A stretch of DNA of 64,000 nt from Perkinsus olseni (Eukaryota > Perkinsozoa > Perkinsida > Perkinsidae). The position numbers and the translations under genes are program-made. Shown one piece after another: positions 34,501 to 45,926 of this stretch (the stretch's first letter is position 1; every line of letters begins with the position of its first letter). The stretch is from positions 62,001 through 126,000 of the forward strand of contig JABANP010000058.1 of NCBI GenBank assembly GCA_013115135.1, in the 5' to 3' direction. The notes under the pieces are model-generated. The model had not been told where the DNA came from. It made no database searches and saw only the letters and a program-made list of their open reading frames with translations.

Positions 34501-36130
34501 CTGGGTTTCATACTATCGCTTCTTTCATCAACGACGGTGATGTCCATCACGTCAGCTGGATCCTCTGAAATCATACGAATGGACTACCACGGCCGAAGAC
34601 AACTTGCAAATATCTGATATATCTCACCACTCGTGAGCTCCGGGAACATCCCCCAGGCGAAAGCCGCAGCGCTTTCGTATACCCGCGGGACATCAGTCGA
34701 GCGGAACATCACCTTGGGCTCCTTCGGGATCTAATAGAAGGAGTCCGCATCACGGCCAGGCGCAATACAAAAACGGGAAGTAGACAAGGAATGACCGTTG
34801 AAGGAGACGTACATGAGCCAAATCCAAGGCAGTTCCATAAATATCGCGGAGCTGCATTCCAGTATTCAGGAGCATCTGAACCCCCGACTCGGTAAGTTGA
34901 CCTGAGAAAGACCGATGATCGGTCACCGATTGCCCCAGGGAAGGGTGCGGCAAGAGGGACTGACCCGCTAAACAGCTGTCTCCTGCCAACACGCCCCTCT
35001 TGCCGCGAACGCGATTGAAGCTGGGCGAGCGGCGTCCGGAACGACTGTTGACGAAGCCAAAGAAGCTCTCGATCTCACAAGTGTAACTGATCAAGACCAT
35101 AGGTCCTTGGAAGGGACCAGTCACCAACGAGAAGCGGGCCCCATGCACCTGTTTGTGCACTGAGCCGACAGCTACCTTAGCTCAGATTCGGGCCAGCAGG
35201 GAATGTTGAACGCAAGCGTTCGAGCGCCATGACGCCCAAATACAGCAACCCGTGCCTGGGAAGGAGGAAGGTGAAATGCGAAGAGGTGACACACAAGAGG
35301 CGGCCTTGCCAGTTGAGCTCCAGAGCCGTCCTGTCGTGGCGGAGGATCGTCCCACTTCATTGCGGAGTTACAAGTGTATGCAGCTTTATCTTCAGGGAAC
35401 AGCTGCGCTTGTACTTCGCCGGGGAACCATCAATGCTCCAAGGAAGGTCGGGAAAAGGATTCTCATTTGGAGTAGATGAGGCCTGAAGCGGGGGAGGAAC
35501 CCGGGGGAACCGAGACACTGACAAAGTGATGATGAGCACAACAAGCTCTAGGCCTAACGCTAGGCATATATAATTCACGCAGTAGTAGCCGCCGGGTCAA
35601 ACTCGAGCTAACTATCGACATCACAAGCGTGGATTAGGGAAGGTGTGGTGGTACGATAATCTGATCTACGTTAGCGAGTGGATTTGAGTTGAACGTTGTA
35701 CGCATACCCACGTTCCTAGGTGGATCGTGGTGACGCTCCATGTCGCTCAGGTCTGAGGACATGTCCCCATGGGGAAAAATCGAGGGTCAGAACCTTATAA
35801 TAGACTCCTACAACACACGGACAGACGCAGCGAGGCCATGTGGTGAGCTTTATATTCCTTCGCTCCGTTCATATTGGTGTAATGGTCAATGCGCTGCCTT
35901 TGGGTGAGCGACGTGAGGGGCTGAGTTAATCGGGTGCCAGGCTCTCAGTGAGAGCCAATAAGTGCGTCTTCATCGTATTTCCTCCATGACTTCCCATTTG
36001 TCGTTCCCCCAGTGCGATAGAGAACCACCATTACATGGCTCCGATGCGGGAGCTTGAGGCCTCACTGTTGAACTGGATGGGGACAAATGTGTCCCACACA
36101 AGTTACGTTGGGACACGCAGACCGCGTGAC
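31505..36130. repeat. Segmental duplication, copy 1
   Basis: Matches 40055-44810 in the same orientation from GAGTTTTTCCCGAAGGTTTG to the 36.1-kb region. Large stretches are nearly identical, for example 31505-32560 against 40055-41100. The main difference is about 95 extra bases in copy 2 near 41115-41215, absent near 32567. The unit contains a noncoding left part (31505-33365), phosphatase copy A and the start of the 249-codon ORF. No convincing gene is seen in 31505-33365; a minus-strand ATG at 33222 opens a 79-codon frame (RTLMASSSRVHETESPKKPT) that is disrupted in copy 2. Confidence 0.85.
33366..35466 (-). pseudogene. Histidine acid phosphatase copy A, frameshifted in exon 1
   Basis: Same exon order as the other copies: signal-peptide exon at ATG 35466 (MRILFPTFLGALM), RHG exon (AVFGRHGARTLAF, about 35200-35235), RVRGKRGVLAGDSCLAGQSL (about 34970-35030), VMFRSTDVPRVYESAAAFAW (about 34650-34715), VCPGLEEALDEFYKSAEAKE (about 34325-34390), VYMGHDFGPA (about 33775-33805), DLCTPLLSGMDSG (about 33690-33725) and a last exon LVPSKRECRGTKIKYE, stop 33366. 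Relative to copy C there is one extra base near 35440, which throws exon 1 out of frame before the mature protein. This could be a real null mutation or a sequencing error. The RHG and HD catalytic motifs are otherwise intact. If functional it would be a secreted phosphomonoesterase. Confidence 0.7.
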
Positions 36131-36784
36131 GTGGGCGGTGGCTCGCGTGAGGTGCTCCAAGAGCTGCCTCCTCGCGGCGATATTGGTATTGAAGGTGGAT
36201 ATCTAGAGCGAGTCTGTTCGACGGACTTTTTGGGAAGATCCTCCGGAATTGAAGTCTGCTTAAATAAGCTTCTGGGGTTTCGCTCACTCAGGGAGTTGGG
36301 CTCTATTCTTCACCGTATTGGTCTCGAGCTTCGCGTGATAACGGAAACATCTAGTGTTGATGGTGAAGCATTTGATCCTCCCCACAGCGAACGGCCCCGT
36401 CAGAATACACGTTCACGGCGGTCTGATGTGAAGCCGATGGTGTCCCCTCCGATTTTACAGTCTGGTCCAGGAGCTCGTGGTGGTGATTACGAAGTTATTC
36501 TCAAAGGTGTGTGTCGTATTCGTCGTCGGGACGCTGATGCCATGGTGGCTGCTGATCACGTAGATCCTCACCGTGGTATTGCGGGTGAGAGACCCTTCTC
36601 TGCGTGGCCTGGTTGCCTTCACCGGAACGCCAGGAAGGACGGGATCTCAGGTGACTCTGTTGCCCTTCATTATTATTTCGTAGCTGGTGTTGGTGACGCT
36701 CTGCTTTCTAAAGTGCAACTCCGTGCCCCGGGTCTTGGTTCGGGTTTTTCCCTTTTTGATGGAGGTGATACGTATAATTCGTAA
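36035..36784 (+). CDS. Unknown 249-codon single-exon ORF
   Basis: ATG 36035 opens an unbroken frame (MAPMRELEASLLNWMGTNVS ... GFSLFDGGDTYNS), unusual in an intron-dense genome. The interior is Arg/Gly-rich, with RSSGIEVCLNKLLGFRSLRE and ALHYYFVAGVGDALLSKVQL. I recognise no domain. A shortened copy with an internal deletion and an early stop lies at 44705-44914, so the sequence was duplicated with the phosphatase unit. It could be a remnant of a mobile-element protein. The downstream copy of its flank contains phosphatase relics. Confidence 0.4.
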   Translation: MAPMRELEASLLNWMGTNVSHTSYVGTRRPRDVGGGSREVLQELPPRGDIGIEGGYLERVCSTDFLGRSSGIEVCLNKLLGFRSLRELGSILHRIGLELRVITETSSVDGEAFDPPHSERPRQNTRSRRSDVKPMVSPPILQSGPGARGGDYEVILKGVCRIRRRDADAMVAADHVDPHRGIAGERPFSAWPGCLHRNARKDGISGDSVALHYYFVAGVGDALLSKVQLRAPGLGSGFSLFDGGDTYNS

Positions 36785-36789
36785 GGTAT

Positions 36790-37310
36790 TCTTGGTTACA
36801 TCCGAGGGAATACTGCTGTTCTGTCATCGGAGGTGTTACGGTGGAACTCTAAGCAGGAGGGCCCTGCTTGGCAGGCCTTCGCTACTTTTGAGCAAGGCAG
36901 CTCTGAGGTGTCTTTCATCTCTTGGATATGTACGAGAGTGGTATGATCGATCTCGAGAGGCTCTTTAATCTCCCCATTCCTGACTATAAGATCCCTCAAG
37001 AGGCATATATCCAGAGGACCTCCAGTGACGGAATACTCCCGTGGCGAGGGTTTCAGTGCTTTCGTGTACTCGCGGGACATCAGTTGGACGGAACATCACC
37101 TCGGTCACCCGGTTGGGTATCTCGTCGAGCAACTCGCCAAGGACACAGATCTCTCCAGGCAACACACCTTTCTTGCCGCGAACAAAACTGGGAGAGCGAC
37201 CCCCGATAGCCACCACCGACCACGGCCGAGACTCGCGACCGTTGTTCGTCTTGACCCCGGTCACCGGGTCCCGGTGGGCCCCGGAATTGTAAGAGGCTGG
37301 TGAGGTACAC
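36790..37310 (-). pseudogene. Histidine acid phosphatase relic
   Basis: On the minus strand the sequence retains two recognisable blocks out of order with any open gene: SPSFVRGKKGVLPGEICVLG (about 37140-37200) and VMFRPTDVPRVHESTETLAT (about 37050-37105), both aligned with exons of the intact copies. There is no RHG exon and no HD exon nearby. It lies between copies A and B. Confidence 0.65.
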
Positions 37311-37668
37311 TCATATCTCGATGAACTGCAAGGCTTCTCTGCAGATCGTTAAGCTGAGTCGGAGCCTTATGAAGACCTCCTATTGAAGACATCGAAGAGA
37401 ATTATGGGAGATATCGACTAAGTAGTTCACTTTGGCCTGCGGCATTTGACATCATCGCCCCTCCCATCTTCCACGAAGGAAGTCGCTAAACGCAAAATCC
37501 GAATCAAGTTTGTAAGATGACGTGTGAAAAGTTAAAACGTAGTAGAAGGAAAGCTAACGTCTTCGCGTGAGCCACGTGTGTACGAATGGCTAGACAAAAT
37601 AGATTTTCATAGAAACAGAAGAATATTTGAAAACACCGAAATTCGTTGTCCTCAGCACTGCGAAAGGC

Positions 37669-39749
37669 TCAAGCACGGAAGCTGCCATGCTCGACTTCAG
37701 GAATGCCTTTGCACTCGAGCTCGCTTGGCACAACGGTTGCGAGATACTCGTAGAGCGACTCGTAGTTGCAGAGAGACCTGATGAAGAACGAGAGTCAAAT
37801 GTCTCAAGAGAGCGAACCCTGAAAGCCAGGCTTGATGCACGTTGAACACGTGCAACACAAATTTATAACTCACTTGCCACGGCATTCTTCGATTGCCTCG
37901 ACAGAAGCCACTCTGCCGTTATAAATAAAACGGGCCTTGTTGTCAGAGTAAATCTCCATCACCATACTAGTAGCGAATGGAGGCCAGGTCTTAGCACATT
38001 CATTACCAGAATCCATCCCTGATAATAGAGGGGTACAAAGATCACACCGACGCATCAGATTCTCCTACAGGTCAACCGGAGTGTATCCGCGAGAGGGTTG
38101 ACCGGACCAGTGTCGTGACCAACATACACCGACAAGCGCCTTTCGGGGGTGTTCAAATCATCGAGTACATCCTGAAGAGAAGCGCATACAGCAGAAATAC
38201 ATCAGAAGGGTTGAACATCGGCCAACGGTTTAGCGGGCGTCGCAGCCCGCTTCCAAACGCACCTTGATGAGAGGTCCATACGCAACCTTACGCATTTTCT
38301 CAGAAGTACCATAAACATTGTTCAACCAGTATCTGATCACATGAGATGAGCTCGAACCTTACGCACGTCAGCAAGACTTACAGACCCTCCTCCTGGACAC
38401 GTTTGAACAGGGGACTATTTATGCCGAGCCCTAGGGGCACATTCTTGGGCTCGCTATCGACGGTTGAACAAACGTGAGAGGACAGGCAGTCCTGAAGAAC
38501 CACCGAAAGCGGTCATCTGAAGATTCCCATCGCCCTTAGACAAATTACGAAAAGCGAGGCGAAGAGAGTCATCATATCGCTCGGGTTGTTGGTACTGAAA
38601 TCCTCGGGGCGACCAGTGGTAAGTCCAATGAAGGCACGCTCGGTGCTCGATTGCTGTACACGCTCCTTAGCTTCTGGGGACTCGTAGAATTCACGAAGAG
38701 CATCTTTCAGGCGAGGGCACACCTGAGTAACCAGTCATATCTTCCCGAAAGAGCAAAAAACTCAAGATGAATATTTCGAGCTAATATGCAACGAGGTTAT
38801 GTTTCTGTCAACGCTTACCTTGGGGCTGGGCATCATGGAATCCCTTTGGACGTCAGGGATGATGATCTTCAAGTTTGACGCATCCTCTAAGGAAAATGCT
38901 CATGAACTCCAACTGTTGAAAATGACTTCGTAATATCCAGAGAAGCTTACCGTTGACGATCTCGGGGAACATCCCCATGGCGAGGGCTTCAACGCTTTGA
39001 TACACTCGCGCGACATCAGTTGAGCGGAACATCACCTCGGGCTCTTTTGGGATCTGATAGACGAACAGATGCAATACAAAGAAAGGACCAGCAACCCGGA
39101 ACAGACACGAGAGATACAAGAAATAGACGTACATCATCCAAGCCCAAGGCGGCTCTGTAAGCCACGCCGAGCTGCTTCCCATTAGCCAGATGCATCTGAA
39201 CTCCCGAGTCGACAAGTTGACCTGAGGAAGACCGATTGCCCAGCAGGAAGCTATAACTACAATGACTTACCCAAGACGCAGCTGCCACCTGCCAAGACGC
39301 CTCTCTTGCCGCGAATGCGAGTGAAGCCGGGAGAGCGGCCTCCGGAAGGACTGTTGGTGAAGCCATAGAAAGTTTGAGTCGGACAAGTGTATCTGAACAA
39401 GACGAAAAACAAGTCAGCAACGAGAGAGTAATCCTATGTAGCCGCTTGTCCCCGAGCCCGGGCCTACTTCGTCTCATCTCCCACCCAGCAGGTCATATCA
39501 TTCACGAGCGCTCGCGTGCCATGGCGTGCAAATACGAGAACGCGCTCCTGTGAAGAACACAATGCAATGCAAACGGACCATCTATACAAGCCGCGACCTT
39601 ACCAGCTTGGCTTCAGCACCGTCCTCTCTTGCAGGCGCCTCGTCCCATTTCAATTCAGGATGGCAGTAGTAAGTAGGATCTTCTTCGGGGAAGCGATAAG
39701 CTGCTACAGCCGATAGTACTCCGAGCAAACTCAAAACTGCTGCCTTCAT
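37669..39749 (-). CDS. Histidine acid phosphatase copy B, secreted
   Basis: Start ATG 39749. MKAAVLSLLGVLSAVAA is a signal peptide, followed by YRFPEEDPTYYCHPELKWDE. The catalytic N-motif is RVLVFARHGTRA (about 39500-39545), where family consensus is RHGxRxP; the final Pro is replaced. SGQLVDSGVQMHLANGKQLG (about 39170-39225) fits 'GQLTxxGxxQxxxLG', and VMFRSTDVARVYQSVEALAM (about 38980-39045) fits 'RSTxxxRxxxSAxA'. LKDALREFYESPEAKERVQQ lies near 38650-38715, and the HD proton-donor motif is VYVGHDTGPV (about 38105-38135). DLCTPLLSGMDSGNECAKTW follows, and the last exon ends VVPSELECKGIPEVEHGSFR, stop 37669. These enzymes cleave phosphomonoesters at acid pH, outside the cell or in lysosomes. 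About nine exons. Confidence 0.8.
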
Positions 39750-40054
39750 AAGGAACGAAATGGCAGAAAAGACTACGAAACTGCAGGAGCACCTCTTAGA
39801 AGAATGTAGGAGATTCACCTATTTGCTGCTCCATTTGCGAAACAAAACAACTAAAGAACAGCATAGTATTAACGCCCGCGGCGCTAGCGTCATCATAGCT
39901 AAGCTGAGCCTAGCCCGCGGTCACGGACCCCCTAGGATGAATACGGAGAGATGTTGAAGTATGGGATGCAACGAAAACGCTCTCACCATCGGGCACCAAA
40001 ACATGGCTGGAAACACGGCTGTGAAGCCGGTCTTGCTGCGATTGATTATTCAAT
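39750..40054. repeat. Spacer with a third partial copy of a dispersed repeat
   Basis: The stretch from about 39934 to 40050 (GGATGAATACGGAGAGATGT...) is similar to 32365-32500 and 40925-41045. In one plus frame the conserved core reads HGWKHGCEAG here and HGWKHGCQAG in the first copy. A short plus-strand ORF at 39760 (MAEKTTKLQEHLLEECRRFT) has no support beyond its start. Confidence 0.45.
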
Positions 40055-43000
40055 GAGTTTTTCCCGAAGGTTTGTTAACTTGCACCTACGTGTTATTCTC
40101 TCCAGAGTTGTGTTTACGTGAATGTTGTGCCTGAAGCACTGTTCACTCCAGATGAACTTTCGATAATGTTCTGCCGCGCGGCACCAGAGGTATGAAAGCT
40201 CAACCACCAGCTGCGCCGCCAACGCCCAAGTCAACGACTGCGAGAGGAGATCGCTTACGCTCTCGCTTGTTATGTTGGATTCGACCAGAGTGGTTCGTCT
40301 ATGCAGGGATGAAGCCGTCTCCTCTCAGCTGTATGTGTGAGTTTATAGCCCAACGCCGACAGTACGGCTCAGCTAGACTACCTCAGCTGTGTTAATCGAT
40401 TAACCCAATCACACGTTTCCAGGAAGATTAGCCTTCGCTAGCGCTGTCCCACTCTTGCACTTCGTGTTGATTGTCTCCGCGGGGCCGACAGCATGAAACT
40501 TCGTCTACTGCGTGGCGTGTGGCCTCTTACAGTACTGTGGTCTCTATATGATCTTATCATCAGTTAGGGCAATGGGTTCTGGTAATGGGCATTCCGAAGA
40601 ATATGAATCATCACCAATAGACGGGTTTGATGCCATTCCTTCTCCAAGATAGTTCGCTCACAGTAAAACTAGACTGCCTTCGTAAGCAGCAGAAGCCTGT
40701 GCACTGTGAAGCTGCAGACAACCGGGGCTGGTAAAAGCCTTTTCGCGCGTTTAGCAGCCGCAGCGGCTTACCAGTAGGAGGTCCCCACCCAGGAAAGATA
40801 TCTTTCGGTTGAACAAAATCGGGTCAGTGCGAAACTCAAAGGAAGGCCTTTGTGGGTTTACTGGGCGACTCCGTCCCGTGAACACGACTCGAGGATGCCA
40901 TGAAGGTCTCAAAGACTCCCTCGCGGATGAATACAGAGAGATGCTCAAGTGTGGGATTGAAACGCAAACGCTCTCGCAAGCAGGAATCGGTACATGGCTG
41001 GGAGCAAGGCTGTCAAGCCGATACTGCTGCAAGGGGGTATTCATCATCTTTTTAGTGGTTTGGTAACTCGCATCTTCATGTTTCCTTCTCCATCAGACCC
41101 ATTTCACTTATAACGGAATAGTGGCATCCGTCGAGGCTATCGACGGAAGACTCCACCGGGTTAGTGCAATGAATCTTATTCACTCTGAACCTGGTGACAA
41201 TGTGACCGTCGAAGAGTCGATGTGATGTGTAAAGTGGACTCGGCTGGTCCTCTACTCCATTACGGAGGCTCTTGCTCGTCATGTTTCAGCAGCGAAGCAG
41301 GTGGGCCAAGTCCGCGGGCTGCACCCTTGGGCTCACTAGGAGCGGTTGGGAAGATGTGAGCGGTCAAACAGTCCTGAACACCTCAAGAGTGTCGGACAGA
41401 CAGTGGTCGAGGGGGCTGCTTACATAAAGCGGTGGTAGATAATAAGAGGCAGATTCACTTTTCCCATCAATTCGCACGGTTGTTTTCCGTCCAAGTCTCA
41501 TTTCGTCCACCGAACTCTCTAATTGGGCATCACGAGGCCGCTTCGCGACCTCGAAGCATGTGAATTACCACCAGTAATGCCATTCCTTCTCCAAGAGAGT
41601 TGATCCTCAGTAAAACTCGACTGTTTTCTCAAGCAGCAGAAGCCTTGGCACTATGAAGTGGGAGAGAGTCAGGGCTGGTGAAAGTTGTTTCGCGTGGGAG
41701 CAGCCGCAGAGGCTTCCCAGTGAGAGGCTCCCACTCAGAAAGGTTCGATGCGAACTTTGTCGGTTCATTCGGTGACTCCGTCCCGTGAACACGACTCGAG
41801 GATGCCATGAACGTCCTGAGGACGGAAAATTACTCCAATAGCTTATTGTGTATCTTGTAAAAACTCATATAACTAATACGGTATTAGTAATACCTATTGA
41901 CTATAGCCGTTTCAGAAGGCGAAAGGGTCTTCGGAGCACAGCTGATGGGTCATATGATGGACAGAGCGGGACAGGGGTGTTGAGTCAGCACTGCTGACCA
42001 TCGTTCATTCATATTTAATCGTAGTGCCCCTGCACTCGCGCTTGCTCGGCACAAAGTGCTTCAGGTACTCGACGATCGCCTTGTGGCTGCAGAAGGGCCT
42101 GATGAGTAGGGGAGACGATATGGCATCATTAAATGAAAAGATGTTCCTCAGGCGCCGCTTTGTGCGATACTATGCACATGTTACGAAAGCATAACTCACC
42201 TGCCACGGCACTCTTTGATGGCCTCGAACGGATGCTACTCTGCCGTTGTAAATGAAACGAACCTTCTTGTCGGTGTAAGACTCCATTGTGAGCGTGGCAC
42301 CGAATGGAGGCAAGATGCTAGCACATTCGATTACCAGAATCCATCCCTGATAATAGAGGGGTACAAAGATCACACCGACGCATCACATCCTCCTACAGGT
42401 CAACTGGAGTGGGTCCATAACAGAGTTCGCCGGACCAAAATCGTGGCCCATGTACACCGAGAAACGTGTCCTGTCTTCCCTCAAATCTTCGAGGAAATCC
42501 TGAGGAGATGTGCATCGCGCACAAGTAATTACATTTCGTTGATATCAGGCGGGCGGTCAACTCCCTTAGCCTGAACGATCTGCGGCCTACTTCAATGAAT
42601 GGTCCGTACGCAAGCCTCTGCAGCTTCCTGGAGAAACTATAACGGTTGTTCACCCAGTACCTAATGATGGCACAACTAAAGAACCCGAGGCTGAGCACGC
42701 GCGACTGTCCTACGCAGCCTCCCTCTGGATACTCCTCATGAGACCCTCGTCAAATTCTGGGGGTACAGCCTTCGGCGAGCTGGGAACGGTTGGGCATGCG
42801 TGAGCCACCCAACACTCCTGAAGATTAATGCAGCGTGGCAATCACAGTAGGAATGATAAACGCCTTACAGTTGGAAAAGTATAAAGGTTATACATTTGTT
42901 TTGGGTCATTGGTAAGATAAAGTGGAGAATAACCAGTAGTTTTCCCGATAATTTCACGGAGCCTGGCCCCCCACTCAGCACGCTCCTTAGCCTCTGCAGA

Positions 43001-44810
43001 CTCATAGAACTCATCGAGAGCTTCCTCTAGACCAGGGCACACCTGAGAAGTGACAAGTAATAGCCGCCCGAAAGAACGAAGGACCACAAGCTCCAGAGGC
43101 TGAGCTGAGCCAAAGTGAACATCATGCTTCTACGATCGACACTCACCGTGTCGCTGGGCTTCATACTATCGCTCCTTTCATCAACGACGGTGATGTCCAT
43201 CACGTCGGCTGGATCCGCTGAAATCGTACGAATGGACTACCACGGCCGAAGACAACTTGCAGATATCTGGTACAACTCACCATCCGTGAGCCCCGGGAAC
43301 ATCCCCCAGGCGAGAGCCGCGGCGCTTTCGTATACTCGCGGGACATCGGTGGAGCGGAACATCACCTCGGGCTCCTTCGGGATCTGATAGGAGGGGTTCG
43401 TATCACGGCCAGGCGCAATACCGAGACGTGACCAAGGACAGACAAAGAAAGACCGTTGAAGGATGCGTACATAAGGCAAACCCAAGGCAGTTCCATAAAC
43501 ATCGCGGAGCTGCATTCCAGTATTGAGAAGCATCTGAACTCCCGAGTCGGTAAGTTGACCTGAGAAGGACCGATAATCGGTCACCGATTGACCCAGGGAA
43601 GGCTGCGGCAAAAGGGACTGACCTGCTAAACAGCTGTCTCCTGCCAGCACGCCCCTCTTGCCGCGAACGCGATTAAAGCTGGGCGAGCGGCGTCCGGAGC
43701 GACTGTTGGCGAAGCCAAAGAAGCTCTCGGTCTCACAAGTGTAACTGATCAAGACCATAGGTCCTTGGAAGGGACCAGTCAGCAACGAGAAGCGGGCCCC
43801 ATGCACCTGCTTGTGCACTGAGCCGACAGCTACCTTAGCTCAGATCCGGGCCAGCAGGGAATGTTAAACGCGAGCGTTCGAGCGCCATGACGCCCAAATA
43901 CAGCAACCCGTGCCTGGGAAGGAGGAGGGTGAAATGCAGGAAGATAACCCACAAGAGGCGGCCTTGCCAGTTGCGCTCCAGAGTCGTCCTGTCGTGGTGG
44001 AGGATCGTCCCACTTCATTGCGGAGTTACAAGTGTATGCAGCTTTATCTTCAGGGAACAGCTGCGCTTGTACTTCGCCGGGGGCCATCAATGCTCCGAGG
44101 AAGGTCGGGAAAAGGATTCTCATTGGGAATTGATGAGGCCTGAAGCGGGGGGGGACCCAGGGGAACCAAGAGACTGACAAAGTGATGCTGAACACAGCGA
44201 GCTCTGGGCCTAGCGCTAGGCATGTGATTAAAGCAATAGTAGCCGTTGAATCAAATTTGAGCTAAGTATCGATATGACAGGTCTGGAATAGGGAAGGTGT
44301 GGTGGTACGATAATCTGATCTACCTTAGCGAATGATCCTGAGCATGAACGTTGTACGCATACCCACGTTCCTAGGTGGATCGTAGTGACGCTCCATGTCT
44401 TCATGTGAGGGAATCCAGGGAAAATCAGGGAGCATTTATAATAGACTCCTACAACAGACGGACAGACGCAGCGAGGCCATGTGGTGAGGTTCATATTCCT
44501 TCGCTCCGTTCATATTGGTGTAATGATCAATGCGCTGCCATTGGGTGATTGTATTCTTATTCTGCCCTCAGCAAGTCAGCGACGTGAGGTGCTGAGCTAA
44601 TCGGGTGCCAGGCTCTCAGTGAGAGCCAACATGTGCGTCTTTATCATATTTCCTTCATGAGTTCCCATTTGCGTTTCCCCAGTGAAATAAAGAATAACCC
44701 TGACATGGGTCCGACGCGGGAACTTGAGGCTCTACTGGTGAAATGGATGGGGACACACGTGCCCGACACGCGTTACGTTAGAGCACGCCGCCCGCGTGAC
44801 GTGGGTTATC
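40055..44810. repeat. Segmental duplication, copy 2
   Basis: Direct copy of 31505-36130 carrying phosphatase copy C. The flanking noncoding left part (40055-42004) is almost base-identical to copy 1 over its first kilobase and more diverged toward the gene. Just left of the phosphatase, both copies share the sequence at 33230-33290 and 41870-41930. Confidence 0.85.
42005..44123 (-). CDS. Histidine acid phosphatase copy C, secreted
   Basis: Near-identical to copy A but with an intact first exon: ATG 44123, MRILFPTFLGALMAPGEVQA, then QLFPEDKAAYTCNSAMKWDD. The RHG exon reads VAVFGRHGARTLAFNIPCWP (about 43850-43895), with Thr-Leu in place of the family's x-Pro. Further blocks are RVRGKRGVLAGDSCLAGQSL, VMFRSTDVPRVYESAAALAW, VCPGLEEALDEFYESAEAKE and VYMGHDFGPA (about 42430-42460). 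The last exon, HKAIVEYLKHFVPSKRECRG, ends at 42005. The C-terminus KRECRG differs from the SELECxG of copies B, D and E, so A and C form a subgroup. A likely secreted phosphomonoesterase. One change near 42230 (an extra base in the EGHQRV segment) may break the penultimate exon. Confidence 0.75.
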
Positions 44811-44914
44811 AGGGGTTATCAGAGGTTACTGCTACTCATCACCGTGATGGGGTGGTGATGATGACGGCGACGTCGATGGTGTTGGAGGAACGGCCTCCTC
44901 GGAATGCACGTTAA
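44705..44914 (+). pseudogene. Degenerate copy of the 249-codon ORF
   Basis: Begins MGPTRELEALLVKWMGTHVP, clearly related to 36035. It then lacks about 250 bases corresponding to 36140-36390 and stops where the first copy reads CGTTCACGG (here CGTTAACGG). Homology continues past the stop (GATGCGAAGCCGATGG), showing that the stop is a later mutation. Confidence 0.65.
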
Positions 44915-45119
44915 CGGCAGTCTGATGCGAAGCCGATGGCGCCCTCTCCCATTTCGTGGTCCCAGTGGTCCCGTCTGCTGCAACTGCTGACGCACTTATT
45001 TCAAGCAGACCGCCGTCACCACCCTGATTCGCCGAGGTACCTTGTCTCATACTTGGCCCAGCAGGTGCTATCGGCCGTCGAGCACCGCGAACACTATAAC
45101 TCGATCCTAGGAACCAGAA

Positions 45120-45260
45120 GATGTGGAAGATGAATGGGCGTCTCACAAGTGGCGGGCTCACCGGTCGTGTCCCGACACCTCGCGGGAGAGCTTCATCCCA
45201 CTCTCTTCTAGAATAACAACAATAAGTGGGTTCGTCTTCAGGAAAGCGATGCGCTTGCAG
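45120..45260 (-). pseudogene. Phosphatase exon-1 relic
   Basis: The minus strand reads VLQAHRFPEDEPTYCCYS (about 45205-45260), equivalent to the mature N-terminus YRFPEEDPTYYCH of copy B. No downstream phosphatase exons follow; the sequence around it in 44915-45926 is otherwise noncoding. Confidence 0.6.
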
Positions 45261-45926
45261 AACATTCCAAGCAGTCGAAATTCTACCATTTAGTGGAAAT
45301 TAGAGAAACGAGGAGTGGTCTTCGAGCTGGAAGGGCCAACCGATCAAAACTGTTGAGTAGAACAAGTCGTTGGTCCCTGGAGCATCACGCCCGACTCAGA
45401 GAAGGTGAACAGTGAACCGGTTCTGAGGCTTAGGATTGCATTCAGGATTATCCAAAAACTGGACGCTGAGTTGGGGGTGGGCTTATTGAACAACCTCAGG
45501 CTCACGCCTGGACTAGCACGCGTAAGATCCTCCGAAGCGTGACCTGTCCCGGTGCATTCGACCGCCTAGTTTGAAGCGGTTCCGGTATGAGACGGTTTCT
45601 ACAGATACTCGGTGGAGATTGCGGAGAGACATCACTCGTACGCTATCGTGTGTTGACTCTGATGTGAATCATCTAGCTGTATGAACCCCTCTCATTCGGC
45701 ACTTGAGACTGCGTGAACTCAAAATCCGACTTGAGCTTAAGTGAATGAGTTGATATCATTCACACATGACTTATTGAGGAGCTCTAACATAAATCAAACA
45801 GCTTAAATAACTCTGTACTTTCATATTTACGAGTGACAGTGAGCATTCTACATAGCCGCGGACTCTGAGGTGCTACTTATTCGGAGTTCCACGATGCTGA
45901 TTGTTGCCTTCTGCATGAATCAATGC

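Noticed and set aside
42930..43818. Minus-strand ORF spanning 43237-43818 as a separate gene
   Set aside because: It is a set of adjacent phosphatase exons with readable introns, already part of copy C.
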